A model generated the notes under the pieces. The model saw only the letters and a program-made list of their open reading frames with translations. It was not told the DNA's origin and did no database searches. Positions 41,639-50,840 of a stretch of DNA of 64,000 bases are shown one piece after another. How positions within the stretch are numbered: the stretch's first letter is position 1; each line of letters starts with the position of its first letter. A program made the position numbers and the translations under genes. The DNA comes from Andreesenia sp964489735 (GTDB lineage: Bacteria > Bacillota > Clostridia > Tissierellales > Gottschalkiaceae): contig CAZBAL010000004.1 of NCBI GenBank assembly GCA_964489735.1, forward strand, positions 34,108 through 98,107, written 5' to 3'.

Positions 41639-43015
41639 TTGAAGGATGATTACAGCAAAACGAGTTTAACTGAGTTGAGAGAAATAGCAAAAGCTCTGGG
41701 GGTTAAAAGTGTTACCACATATAGAAAGAGTGAACTCATTGATGCTATTTTAGACAAAGTTGAGCAGAAAAACATTAGTAATAGATTGAAAGATGAGTCA
41801 GTTGATGAAAAAACTGCAAAAATAGAATCTTCGTCTGAGCAGATTAGGTCGGATAATGAAAGCGTAAGGAGTCCTCAAAAAGATCCTCTTGATTTGGTGG
41901 ATAAAGACAATAGACTTGATGTTGAAGGTATTCTTGAAGTCGTTGAAGGGTATGGTTTCTTAAGAAGAAATAACTATCTTTCTGGAGAAGATGATGTTTA
42001 TGTTGCAGCTTCTCAGATTAAGAAGTTCAATTTAAAGACCGGAGACCTTGTAAGAGGAGTAACTAAACAGGCAAGGGAAGGCGAAAGGTTCAATGCTCTT
42101 CTTTATATAAAAGCAGTGAACGGAGAAGAGCCGGAAAATGCAAAGAGAAGACCGAATTTTGATTCTTTAGTTCCCATTTACCCTGAAAGCAGATATGATT
42201 TGGAAATACCTGGAGGGGATATTTCCTCAAGGATAATAGATTTGATCTGTCCGCTTGGAAAAGGTCAGAGAGGTCTTATAGTAGCTCCTCCTAAAACAGG
42301 AAAGACAATGCTTCTAAAGGGAATAGCTAATAGCATTTCGTCTAATTATCCTGATACAGAGATAATTATTTTGCTAATAGATGAAAGACCTGAGGAAGTT
42401 ACTGATATGCAAAGATCAGTCAAAGGAGATATTGTATACTCTACATTTGATGAACTTCCAAATCAGCATGCGAAGGTGTCAGAAATGGTTCTTGAGAGAG
42501 GGAAGAGACTTGTAGAGCAGGGCAAAGATGTAGTCATACTGCTTGATAGCATTACCAGACTTGCTAGAGCATATAATGTGACTATACCTGCAACAGGAAG
42601 AACTCTGTCTGGTGGATTGGATCCAGGAGCACTTCATAAGCCAAAGAGATTTTTTGGTGCTGCTAGAAATATTGAAGGTGGCGGCAGTCTTACAATTTTG
42701 GCTACTGCTCTTGTTGAAACAGGAAGCAGGATGGACGATGTGATTTTTGAAGAGTTTAAAGGGACAGGAAATATGGAAGTGCATCTGGACAGAAGCCTGT
42801 CAGAGAAGAGAATATTCCCTGCGATAGATATATTCAAATCAGGAACTAGAAAAGAAGATCTTCTGTTGAGTGATAAAGAACTTGAATCCACTTGGAGACT
42901 CAGAAGAGCTCTTGGTGATAGAAAGCTGGAGGCCACAGAAGAGATGCTGAAGCTATTCAGAAAATCAGAGAACAATGAAGAATTAATAGATAAAGTAAAT
43001 AGAACATTCATCTAA
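41639..43015 (+). CDS. rho: Transcription termination factor Rho
   Basis: The 458-residue hexameric RNA helicase has an N-terminal Rho-N helix-extended domain (LTELREIAKALGV), a short acidic linker, a cold-shock-like RNA-binding domain (about 95-170, LEVVEGYGFLRR), Walker A APPKTGKTMLL, Walker B VVILLDSITRLARAYN and the Q/R-loop region. TTG 41639 follows GCGGAGG. A strong intrinsic terminator follows the gene. Confidence 0.95.
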   Translation: MKDDYSKTSLTELREIAKALGVKSVTTYRKSELIDAILDKVEQKNISNRLKDESVDEKTAKIESSSEQIRSDNESVRSPQKDPLDLVDKDNRLDVEGILEVVEGYGFLRRNNYLSGEDDVYVAASQIKKFNLKTGDLVRGVTKQAREGERFNALLYIKAVNGEEPENAKRRPNFDSLVPIYPESRYDLEIPGGDISSRIIDLICPLGKGQRGLIVAPPKTGKTMLLKGIANSISSNYPDTEIIILLIDERPEEVTDMQRSVKGDIVYSTFDELPNQHAKVSEMVLERGKRLVEQGKDVVILLDSITRLARAYNVTIPATGRTLSGGLDPGALHKPKRFFGAARNIEGGGSLTILATALVETGSRMDDVIFEEFKGTGNMEVHLDRSLSEKRIFPAIDIFKSGTRKEDLLLSDKELESTWRLRRALGDRKLEATEEMLKLFRKSENNEELIDKVNRTFI

Positions 43016-43071
43016 ATCTGTGCGAATATGTATCACAGGATAAAATAGAATAAAGATGAAAAAGCATTGAG

Positions 43072-43119
43072 AACAGATTGCTGAAAGGTATTTTATATGC
43101 ATTCAGCAGTCTGTTTTTT
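43072..43119 (+). terminator. Terminator of rho
   Basis: AACAGATTGCTGAA (43072-43085)/TTCAGCAGTCTGTT (43102-43115), a 14-bp stem with one wobble, then TTTTC. Confidence 0.9.
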
Positions 43120-43253
43120 CTGTGTTTATTCAATTGGATAATCAGTTTTAATGAATTATATACATAGTATTTCCTGAATGGTGGAATAAGTCAAAGAATT
43201 GATATATAATATATAAGTAAAAATTTTTATACAAGATTAGCGGAGGAGATAAG

Positions 43254-44702
43254 ATGTCGGAAATTAAGTTTTACAGTGGCGAACAAATACCTTTGGAGCT
43301 ACATAAGGTAAGAATAATACAAAAGTTAAATCTTTTACCTATAGAAGAAAGATTAGAGAAAATGAGAGAAGCAGGGAACAACACTTTCCTACTGAAAAAC
43401 AGAGATGTTTTTATGGATATGCTTACTGACAGTGGTGTTAATGCGATGAGTGACAGACAACAGGCAGCCATGCTTATTGCGGATGACTCATATGCAGGGA
43501 GTGAAACTTTCACAAGACTTGAAAAAGTGGTTCAGGATATATTCGGAACTAAATATTTCTTACCAGCTCACCAGGGTAGAGCTTGTGAGAATATAATAGC
43601 TCAAGCATTCGTAAATGAGGGACAAACAGTAGTGACAAACTATCATTTTACTACTACTAAAGCTCATATTCTCCTAAATGGTGGAGAGCTTGTAGAGGCT
43701 CTTTCTGAAGAATCGCTTTCAGTTGAAAGTGAGCTGCCTTTCAAAGGAAATATGGATTTAGATATATTAGAAAACACAATAAAAGAGAGAGGCGCTGACA
43801 ACATCGCATTCGTTAGAATGGAAGCAGGTACTAACCTTATAGGTGGACAGCCGTTCTCACTACAAAATATTAAAGATGTTAGAGCAATATGTGATAAACA
43901 TGGAATAATGCTTATCATGGATGCGAGCTTACTTGGAGATAACTTATACTTCATCAAAGTCAGAGAAGAAGCATGCAAGGATATGAGCATCAGAGAGATA
44001 ACTAGACAGATTGCTGACTGCTGCGATATAACATATTTCTCAGCTAGAAAGCTTGGTAGTGCAAGAGGTGGAGCTATAATCTGTAACAAGCTTGACTACT
44101 TCATGGCTTCTAGAGAGCTTCTTACACTTTATGAAGGGTTCTTAACTTATGGTGGTATGTCTGTTAGAGAGATGGAGGCTATTGCGGTTGGTCTTGAAGA
44201 GACTATGGATATGGACAATATTTCTCAAGCACCACAATTCATAAAATACATGTCAGATGAGCTTATAAAGGCAGGAGTTCCAGTTGTAACACCAGCAGGT
44301 GGACTGGGATGCCATATAGATGCGATGCAATTCTTATCTCATGTTCCTCAAGAAGAATATCCAGCAGGAGCATTAGCTTCAGCAGTTTATATAGTAAGTG
44401 GAGCAAGAGGTATGGAGAGAGGTACTGTTTCTGAAGACAGAAATGAAGACGGAACAGAAAATCTTTCAAATATGGAATTACTGAGAATGGCTATGCCAAG
44501 AAGAGTATTTACTCTTTCACAGGTTAAATATGTAATTGACAGAATAATCTGGTTATATGAAAACAGAGAGCTTGTTGGTGGACTTGAGTTCGATGAAGAG
44601 CCAAAAACACTGAGATTCTTCTTAGGAAAGCTTAAGGAAAAAGGATCATGGCAAGAAAAGTTAGTAGCTAAGTTCAGAGAAGATTTTGGAGATAGCTTAT
44701 AA
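43254..44702 (+). CDS. tnaA: Tryptophanase / beta-eliminating lyase (tyrosine phenol-lyase family)
   Basis: The 482-residue PLP enzyme of the tryptophanase/tyrosine phenol-lyase family has LTDSGVNAMSDRQQAAM, AHQGRACENII (phosphate/PLP contact), MDASLLGDNLYF, the Schiff-base lysine K266 in FSARKLGSARGGA and FLTYGGMSVREMEA. It should cleave L-tryptophan to indole, pyruvate and ammonia, or tyrosine to phenol; the tryptophanase label is favoured but substrate residues were not checked by alignment. CGGAGGAG precedes the ATG. Inserted between rho and rpmE, with its own terminator; no TnaC-like leader peptide was found in the 240-bp gap upstream. Confidence 0.85.
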   Translation: MSEIKFYSGEQIPLELHKVRIIQKLNLLPIEERLEKMREAGNNTFLLKNRDVFMDMLTDSGVNAMSDRQQAAMLIADDSYAGSETFTRLEKVVQDIFGTKYFLPAHQGRACENIIAQAFVNEGQTVVTNYHFTTTKAHILLNGGELVEALSEESLSVESELPFKGNMDLDILENTIKERGADNIAFVRMEAGTNLIGGQPFSLQNIKDVRAICDKHGIMLIMDASLLGDNLYFIKVREEACKDMSIREITRQIADCCDITYFSARKLGSARGGAIICNKLDYFMASRELLTLYEGFLTYGGMSVREMEAIAVGLEETMDMDNISQAPQFIKYMSDELIKAGVPVVTPAGGLGCHIDAMQFLSHVPQEEYPAGALASAVYIVSGARGMERGTVSEDRNEDGTENLSNMELLRMAMPRRVFTLSQVKYVIDRIIWLYENRELVGGLEFDEEPKTLRFFLGKLKEKGSWQEKLVAKFREDFGDSL

Positions 44703-44714
44703 TATATTTTTTAG

Positions 44715-44740
44715 GAGTGTCGGTTTCGGCACTCTTTTTT
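44715..44740 (+). terminator. Terminator of tnaA
   Basis: GAGTGTCG/CGGCACTC with a GTTT loop (44715-44734), one wobble, then TTTTTT. Confidence 0.9.
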
Positions 44741-44838
44741 ATTGTCAAAATATTAATAATTGGCTTGTTTTCAAATTTTAACGGTCATATGAGATTAGAG
44801 CAGGTCGTTGCGGGGTAACTTATTAATGGGTGATAGAT

Positions 44839-46230
44839 ATGATTAGGAATGTAGTTGTACCAACAGCGGAATTGAGTCAAACACAAAAATTAAGTCAGAA
44901 TACTATGTTGTTTTTATCGATGCTTCAAATGAATAATTTCCAGCTTGAAAGTTATATAAATGATGAAATTGAACAGAATCCTGTAATTGAATTTCATATG
45001 TCGGATGATTCTCACAATAGTGTAAATTGGAGAGAGTATTTTAAAAAGCAGAGAGTCTACGACAGAGCTGATTATGGAGAATATGATCCGGATTCAGACA
45101 CTGATAGGATGGAGTCTGCTGATAGAACTGATGAGACTTTTGAAGACCATCTGATTAATCAGCTTTATATGATGAATCTTTCTGAAAGCGAGTTTAAGAT
45201 ATCGGTGAATATGATAAGGGATTTGAACTCAAAAGGATATTTAGATTATACTATAGAGGAGCTTTCCCATATGTATAATATAAAAGAGAAAGAAGTTGCA
45301 GATATACTGGTTAAGCTTAAAAGTTTAGATCCTAAAGGCAGTTTTGCATATGACATGAAAGAATGCCTGGTTATGCAGCTCGATCTTGCTTCTCCAGACT
45401 ATGAACTTGTAAGAAGTTTAATAGAAAATAATTTGGAAGATATCGCGGAGCATAGATACCAGGAGATAGTGGAGCAGTACTATATAACCGATGCTGTGCT
45501 GGATTCTGCTATTAATAAGATACGATCATTGAATCCAATACCGTCATCTGGATTCAGCAGTGGTTATCTTGAGGAAACTGATTACATACTTCCAGAGATA
45601 TTTTTGACAGGTGAAGGCGATAACTTTAAGATAGAAATACCAGATACCAGGTATACAAGGCTAAATGTGAATGAAGGATATATTTCGATACTCGAGGGTA
45701 AAGATGATGAGGAAGCGGCAGAATACATAAAGAAAAGATTGGATCGTGCCAGACTGCTTCTTAAGAATATTGAGAGCAGAAAGAATACAATAAAAAATGT
45801 TACAGAGCAGATTGTAAAAAAACAGCATGATTTCATTTTCAATAGAGGAATGCTTGCTCCATTGAATCAGTCTGATATTGCAGATATACTTGGAATAACT
45901 AGTTCAACTGTCAGCAGAGCAATAGACAATAAGTATATTGATACTCCCAGAGGAATTTATTCTCTTAAGTTTTTCTTTTCGAATAAATCTATGGGGGAAG
46001 ACTCTGATACTTCAACTGAGATGATCAAAAGAGAGATTAAAAGCATAGTGGATGGGGAAAATCATGAAAAGCCGTTCAGTGATCAGAAGATAAAAGAAAT
46101 GCTTGAAGCTAAAGAAATCTCTATATCTAGAAGGACTGTATCTAAGTACAGAGAGGAATTGGAAATTCCTAATTCTTCACAGAGAAAGAGAATAGGAAAG
46201 TTTTCGGAGACAAAAAAATCCTTGCAATAG
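44839..46230 (+). CDS. rpoN: RNA polymerase sigma-54 factor
   Basis: The 463-residue protein has sigma-54 region I (ELSQTQKLSQNTMLFLSMLQM...IEQNPVIEF), a core-binding domain, the helix-turn-helix QSDIADILGITSSTVSRAI and the RpoN box SRRTVSKYREELEIPNS near the C-terminus. ATG 44839 follows GGGTGATAG. Sigma-54 needs AAA+ activators; none is encoded in this window. Its place between tnaA and rpmE differs from the usual rpoN neighbourhood. Confidence 0.94.
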   Translation: MIRNVVVPTAELSQTQKLSQNTMLFLSMLQMNNFQLESYINDEIEQNPVIEFHMSDDSHNSVNWREYFKKQRVYDRADYGEYDPDSDTDRMESADRTDETFEDHLINQLYMMNLSESEFKISVNMIRDLNSKGYLDYTIEELSHMYNIKEKEVADILVKLKSLDPKGSFAYDMKECLVMQLDLASPDYELVRSLIENNLEDIAEHRYQEIVEQYYITDAVLDSAINKIRSLNPIPSSGFSSGYLEETDYILPEIFLTGEGDNFKIEIPDTRYTRLNVNEGYISILEGKDDEEAAEYIKKRLDRARLLLKNIESRKNTIKNVTEQIVKKQHDFIFNRGMLAPLNQSDIADILGITSSTVSRAIDNKYIDTPRGIYSLKFFFSNKSMGEDSDTSTEMIKREIKSIVDGENHEKPFSDQKIKEMLEAKEISISRRTVSKYREELEIPNSSQRKRIGKFSETKKSLQ

Positions 46231-46257
46231 ACGTGCTTATATGATAAAATGAACAAG

Positions 46258-46284
46258 TTGACAATAAGACAAATGACATATAAT
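46258..46284 (+). promoter_or_regulatory. rpmE promoter
   Basis: TTGACA (46258-46263) and TATAAT (46279-46284). The 15-bp spacer is short; an overlapping TAATAT (46281-46286) would give 17 bp. Confidence 0.6.
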
Positions 46285-46311
46285 ATATATTTGATTAGAG
46301 AGGTGAAACTA

Positions 46312-46509
46312 ATGAAAAAAGGAATACATCCAGATTACAAAAAAGTAACTGTTCACTGTGCATGTGGGAACTCTTTCGAAACTGGTTCAGTTAAAGACGA
46401 ACTTAGAGTTGAGATATGTTCAGAATGCCACCCGTTCTTCACAGGACGTCAAAAGTTTGTTGACGCAGGTGGACGTGTTGATAAATTCAAGAAAAAATAC
46501 GGAATGTAA
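46312..46509 (+). CDS. rpmE: 50S ribosomal protein L31 (zinc-binding form)
   Basis: The 65-residue protein MKKGIHPDY... carries four cysteines, C16-x-C18 and C36-x2-C39 (CACGN; CSECHPFFTG), the zinc ribbon of the C+ form of L31. Zinc-starved cells often swap in a cysteine-free paralog; none is seen here. ATG 46312 follows AGAGAGGTGAAAC. Location after rho matches B. subtilis apart from the inserted tnaA-rpoN. Confidence 0.95.
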   Translation: MKKGIHPDYKKVTVHCACGNSFETGSVKDELRVEICSECHPFFTGRQKFVDAGGRVDKFKKKYGM

Positions 46510-46524
46510 TAGATGGTTTAAAAC

Positions 46525-46559
46525 AAAAAAAGTCGGTAGCTTTGCTAACCGGCTTTTTT
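46525..46559 (+). terminator. Terminator of rpmE
   Basis: AAAAAAGTCGGT-AGC pairs with GCT-AACCGGCTTTTTT around TTT, with small bulges; T-tract 46554-46559. Confidence 0.85.
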
Positions 46560-46684
46560 ATTTATAAATGTATAGAATAAATATTCATAAGCAGCATATT
46601 ATTTCCTATGATATATAGTAAATAGCATACGGTAAGTAGTATAATGAATATAGAGTTTTATCTTATTTTGTGAGGTGAAAAACT

Positions 46685-47761
46685 TTGAAACTTAAGAGAA
46701 AAGCAAAGCATATGACTACGATAGGAGGACAGGCCATCATAGAAGGTGTTATGATGAGAGGTCCTCAAGATGTGGGAATTGCTGTAAGAAAAAGCAATGG
46801 TGAAATAGTAACCAAAGTGGATAAAGTAGATAATATAACGACAAGAAACAAGTTTTTTGGAATGCCGTTTGTAAGAGGAGTAGTAGCTCTTATAGAGGCG
46901 ATGATCATAGGAACTAAAGCGTTGATGTTCTCGGCGGATATTATGGATTTTGAAGAAGAGCTTGATATTGAGGAAAATCCAGACACTGAGAATGAAAAGA
47001 AAGCTGCTTATGCAGAAAAAGCTGTAAGTGCTGTAAGTTATGAGAGTGATTTAGAGCCAGCTGCAGATGTTTATGAAAATAAGGAAGAAGATTCGAAGCT
47101 GAATTTGAGCAGTGAAGGTGAAGATGAGCCGAAAAAAGAAGGTACAGACTGGATGATATATGTGACTGTTTTTGTATCGCTAGCACTTTCTGTGCTGTTA
47201 TTTATGATACTTCCAACTGCTATAACATCGCTATTTAAGACTAGGGTTTCGAGCAGTCTAGGTCTTAATCTTATAGAAGGTGTAATAAGGGTTTCAATAT
47301 TTCTGGCGTATTTAATCGGTGTATCGAAAGTCAAAGATATTAAGCGTACGTTTCAATACCATGGTGCTGAACACAAGACAATTCACTGCTATGAGAACGA
47401 GGAAGAGCTGACAGTTGAGAATGTTAAAAAACATCCAATTCTTCACCCGAGATGTGGGACCAGCTTTCTTTTCATGGTAATGATAATAAGTATTATAGTA
47501 TTTTCTTTCTTTGGGTGGCCTCATCCAGTTGTTAGAATAGTTAGCAGGATACTGCTTTTCCCTCTTATTGGAGGAATCTCGTATGAGATAAACAAAGTAA
47601 TAGGTAGAAGTGACAGCATACTGGCAAGAGCTGTCTCATATCCAGGACTTATGCTACAAAAATATGCCACTACAATAGAGCCGGATGACTCTCAGATTGA
47701 AGTTGCAATCAGAGCGCTGGAGCTGGTTAGGGTAGAAGATAAGGATGCTGACAAATGGTAG
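46685..47761 (+). CDS. DUF1385 membrane protein
   Basis: The 358-residue protein begins with TTIGGQAIIEGVMMRGPQ, the DUF1385 hallmark, then an acidic variable stretch (about 95-155) and three or four membrane segments. A conserved QYHGAEHKTIHCYE and HPRCGTSFLF suggest a metal- or redox-active site. Function is unknown, but the gene is a regular neighbour of rpmE-prmC-prfA in Clostridia. TTG 46685 follows GAGGTGAAAA. It overlaps prmC by 7 nt. Confidence 0.88.
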   Translation: MKLKRKAKHMTTIGGQAIIEGVMMRGPQDVGIAVRKSNGEIVTKVDKVDNITTRNKFFGMPFVRGVVALIEAMIIGTKALMFSADIMDFEEELDIEENPDTENEKKAAYAEKAVSAVSYESDLEPAADVYENKEEDSKLNLSSEGEDEPKKEGTDWMIYVTVFVSLALSVLLFMILPTAITSLFKTRVSSSLGLNLIEGVIRVSIFLAYLIGVSKVKDIKRTFQYHGAEHKTIHCYENEEELTVENVKKHPILHPRCGTSFLFMVMIISIIVFSFFGWPHPVVRIVSRILLFPLIGGISYEINKVIGRSDSILARAVSYPGLMLQKYATTIEPDDSQIEVAIRALELVRVEDKDADKW

Positions 47762-48606
47762 ATATAAAGAAAGCTTTAGAACTAGGTATAGAATATCTTG
47801 GAAAAACTGAATACAACAATCCAATGCTAGAAGCAAAATTACTTCTAGCATATGTTTTGGGAAAAGATAAAGATAAACTATTTTTTTGTCTAAATGAGAC
47901 AATAGAAGAAGATAAGTATGAGGAATATAATAGACTTCTTGAGAAAAGGAAATCAGGTTATCCAATTCAGTATATTATTGGCACTCAGGAATTTATGTGC
48001 CTTGAGTTTAAGACTGATGAGAATGTTTTGATTCCGAGACCTGATACAGAAACTTTGGTTGAAAATGTAATAAAGATTGCTGAAGAAAAGTATTATGGAA
48101 AGACTATTAGAATTTTAGATCTATGCACAGGGACGGGAGCTATAGGTATAAGCTTAGCTACCTACTTACCCCTTGCTATGGTCGACTGTGTAGATATATC
48201 GGATATAGCGGTTAATCTTGCTAGAGAAAATTCAGTGCTTAATAGGGTGGATGACAGGGTAGAAGTATTTAAGAGTGATCTTTTTTCAGAAGTGAAAAGA
48301 GAATACGACATAATAGTATCAAACCCTCCCTATATAGAAACAGATGTCATACAAACTCTACAGACTGAGGTAGCAGTATATGAGCCTAAGCTCGCACTCG
48401 ATGGAGGCGAAGACGGTCTGGATTTTTATAAGCAGATTACCAAAGAAAGCGTTGACTATATTAAAGAAGATGGGATACTCGCTTTTGAAATAGGCTATAA
48501 CCAGGGTGCGGTAGTTAAAGCGCTTATGGAAATTGATTTTTATGATGTTGAAATCATTAAAGATTTAGGAGAGAACGACAGAGTTGTTTTAGGATTTAAG
48601 AAGTAG
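47755..48606 (+). CDS. prmC: Release factor glutamine methyltransferase
   Basis: The 283-residue enzyme methylates the GGQ glutamine of release factors. It has the N-terminal helical domain, PIQYIIGTQEFMCLEF, SAM motif ILDLCTGTGAIGISLA and the catalytic SNPPYIE. Overlaps the DUF1385 gene by 7 nt (coupled). Its substrate gene prfA follows after two inserted transporter genes. Confidence 0.95.
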   Translation: MVDIKKALELGIEYLGKTEYNNPMLEAKLLLAYVLGKDKDKLFFCLNETIEEDKYEEYNRLLEKRKSGYPIQYIIGTQEFMCLEFKTDENVLIPRPDTETLVENVIKIAEEKYYGKTIRILDLCTGTGAIGISLATYLPLAMVDCVDISDIAVNLARENSVLNRVDDRVEVFKSDLFSEVKREYDIIVSNPPYIETDVIQTLQTEVAVYEPKLALDGGEDGLDFYKQITKESVDYIKEDGILAFEIGYNQGAVVKALMEIDFYDVEIIKDLGENDRVVLGFKK

Positions 48607-48619
48607 ACGAAAGTTGGTG

Positions 48620-49171
48620 ATGGAATTGAGTTATTTGAACCTATTCATGATGTTTTTCAGAGTGGGACTCTTCACGATCGGTGGAGGGTATGCGATGATT
48701 CCAGTCATACAGGAAGAAGTTGTAGATAAGAGAAAGCTTCTGGATACCGAAGAGTTTGTAGATGCGTTGGCTGTATCGCAAGCATCACCAGGAGCTATGG
48801 CGATAAATATGTCAGTATATATTGGACATAAGATGAAAGGTGTGCCAGGTGCGATTGTAGCAGTGCTGGGCTCTTCATTGCCATCATTGATAATAATAAT
48901 GCTCGTTTCTACTGTTTTCTTCAAATACAGAAATATAGCAGCGGTTGAAAAAGTGTTTACAGGGGTTAGAGCAGCAGTTGTTGCTGCGATTACTTATTCT
49001 TTGGTTAAGCTGTTAAAAACTGTTAAGTTGAATAAATTCGAATACGGTGTTTTTGCTGTTTTAGGATTCCTGTTAGTTTATTTTGGAGTAAACCCTATAC
49101 CGGTTCTGGTTTTAGGAGCGTTCAGTGCTATTGTTTACGACAAAGTGAAGGGGGGAGAGAAGAGTGATTGA
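48620..49171 (+). CDS. Half-size chromate transporter, subunit 1
   Basis: The 183-residue single-domain ChrA protein has FFRVGLFTIGGGYAMIPVIQEEVV near the start, SQASPGAMAINMSVYIG and five or six membrane segments. Short ChrA proteins come in pairs that work together, reported to export chromate, though other anions are possible. ATG 48620 chosen; an upstream in-frame TTG (48614) is less likely. Overlaps the next gene by 8 nt. Confidence 0.88.
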   Translation: MELSYLNLFMMFFRVGLFTIGGGYAMIPVIQEEVVDKRKLLDTEEFVDALAVSQASPGAMAINMSVYIGHKMKGVPGAIVAVLGSSLPSLIIIMLVSTVFFKYRNIAAVEKVFTGVRAAVVAAITYSLVKLLKTVKLNKFEYGVFAVLGFLLVYFGVNPIPVLVLGAFSAIVYDKVKGGEKSD

Positions 49172-49685
49172 ATTAGTTAAGCTTTTCATCTCTTTCTTAA
49201 AGGTTGGAGCATTCAGCTTCGGCGGAGGATTCGCCATGATACCTTTTATCCAGGAGGAAGTCATAAACAGAAATGGATGGGTAACTGGCAAGGAATTTCT
49301 GGATATGATAGCAATATCACAGGTTACACCGGGACCGATTGCAATAAATGCTGCAACTTTTATAGGGTCTAAGGTAGGAGGACTTCTAGGAGGAATTGTA
49401 GCAACAACGGCCGTAGTTTTACCATCATTCATAATAGTTATGATTTTGATCATGATAACCAAGAGGTTCGGAAAGACCCATCTTATGGATGTAATATATA
49501 AAGGAGTAAGACCGGCTGTTATGGCGCTGATACTTTCGGCTATAGTTTCTGTTGGGAAAGAGACAATAACAGACCTAAAGTCGGTGTTGATAGCGATAGG
49601 TGTTTTTATAGTACTCAACTTGACTAAGATGAATATAATAGTTGTAATGATGCTGGCGGGAGTCGCTGGTTTCATAATATACTGA
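49164..49685 (+). CDS. Half-size chromate transporter, subunit 2
   Basis: The 173-residue partner of the previous gene repeats its motifs: FLKVGAFSFGGGFAMIPFIQEEVI and SQVTPGPIAINAATFIG. Initiates at GTG 49164, inside the end of subunit 1, with GGGGGGAGAAG upstream. The pair separates prmC from prfA. Confidence 0.88.
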   Translation: MIELVKLFISFLKVGAFSFGGGFAMIPFIQEEVINRNGWVTGKEFLDMIAISQVTPGPIAINAATFIGSKVGGLLGGIVATTAVVLPSFIIVMILIMITKRFGKTHLMDVIYKGVRPAVMALILSAIVSVGKETITDLKSVLIAIGVFIVLNLTKMNIIVVMMLAGVAGFIIY

Positions 49686-49762
49686 TACAAAAATGTTGAG
49701 ATTTGTGGTATAATATATAGTTGTAGACTGATGATAGATGAGAATAGAGAGGGTGTTCAGTT

Positions 49763-50830
49763 ATGGTAGAAAAACTGGATTTTTTAGAAGAGAGATATAA
49801 TGAGTTGAGCCTACAGATAAGTGACCCTGAGGTTATAGGAAATATAAAAGAGTGGCAGAAGCTTGTAAAAGAGCATTCTGATTTAGAAGAAGTAGTTATG
49901 AAGTACAGAGAACTTAGTAAAGCTGAACAAGACTTACAAGAGGCTAAGGATATGCTTCAAGAGAAGATAGAAGATGATTTCAAAGAGATAGTTAAGATGG
50001 AAATAGATGAGCTGGAAGAAAAAGTTCCTACTCTAACTGAAGAGCTTAAGATACTATTAATACCAAAAGATCAGAATGATGATAAAAACGTAATAGTGGA
50101 AATTCGTGCGGGAGCAGGTGGAGATGAGGCTGGAATATTTGCCGGGGATCTTTACAGAATGTACACTAGATACGCAGAGAGACAAGGTTGGAAACACGAG
50201 CTTATGAGTGCATCAGACCAAGGTGTAGGTGGATTCAAAGAGGTTGTATTCCTTATAAAAGGTTCAGGGGCTTACAGTATGCTTAAATATGAAAGTGGAG
50301 TTCATAGAGTACAGAGAGTTCCAGAAACTGAATCAAGTGGTAGAATTCACACATCTACAGCAACTGTTGCGGTTTTACCGGAAGTTGACGACGTTGATGT
50401 TGATATAAATCCACAGGATGTAAGAGTTGATGTTTACCGTTCTTCAGGAAATGGTGGACAGAGTGTTAATACGACTGACTCCGCTGTTAGACTTACACAT
50501 GAGCCAACTGGAATAGTTGTATCTTGTCAGGATGAGAAATCTCAGCTTAAGAACAAAGAGAAAGCATTTAAAATACTTCAAGCTAGACTTTATGACAAGA
50601 TGCTTGAAGAGCAGAATGCTGAAATAGCTGAGGAGAGAAAGTCTCAGGTTGGTACTGGAGACAGAAGTGCAAAAATAAGAACTTATAATTTCCCACAAGG
50701 AAGAATTACTGATCATAGAATAAATATGACAGTTTATAAACTTGAAAACTTCTTAGATGGAGAGATTTCAGACATGATTGAAGCGCTTATCACTACAGCG
50801 CAGACAGAAAAACTTAAGCAAATAAGCTAG
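49763..50830 (+). CDS. prfA: Peptide chain release factor 1
   Basis: The 355-residue protein reads UAA and UAG stops. It shows the GGQ loop SSGNGGQSVNTTDSAVRLTH, the codon-recognition region VPETESSGRIHTS and an N-terminal coiled coil. GAGAGGGTG precedes the ATG. Because RF1 does not read UGA, it does not compete with selenocysteine insertion. Confidence 0.96.
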   Translation: MVEKLDFLEERYNELSLQISDPEVIGNIKEWQKLVKEHSDLEEVVMKYRELSKAEQDLQEAKDMLQEKIEDDFKEIVKMEIDELEEKVPTLTEELKILLIPKDQNDDKNVIVEIRAGAGGDEAGIFAGDLYRMYTRYAERQGWKHELMSASDQGVGGFKEVVFLIKGSGAYSMLKYESGVHRVQRVPETESSGRIHTSTATVAVLPEVDDVDVDINPQDVRVDVYRSSGNGGQSVNTTDSAVRLTHEPTGIVVSCQDEKSQLKNKEKAFKILQARLYDKMLEEQNAEIAEERKSQVGTGDRSAKIRTYNFPQGRITDHRINMTVYKLENFLDGEISDMIEALITTAQTEKLKQIS

Positions 50831-50840
50831 GAAGGTTTTT

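Noticed and set aside
43120..43253. TnaC-type leader or TTGATATAT half-site upstream of tnaA
   Set aside because: No short frame with Trp and a binding site is present, and the half-site has no symmetric partner.
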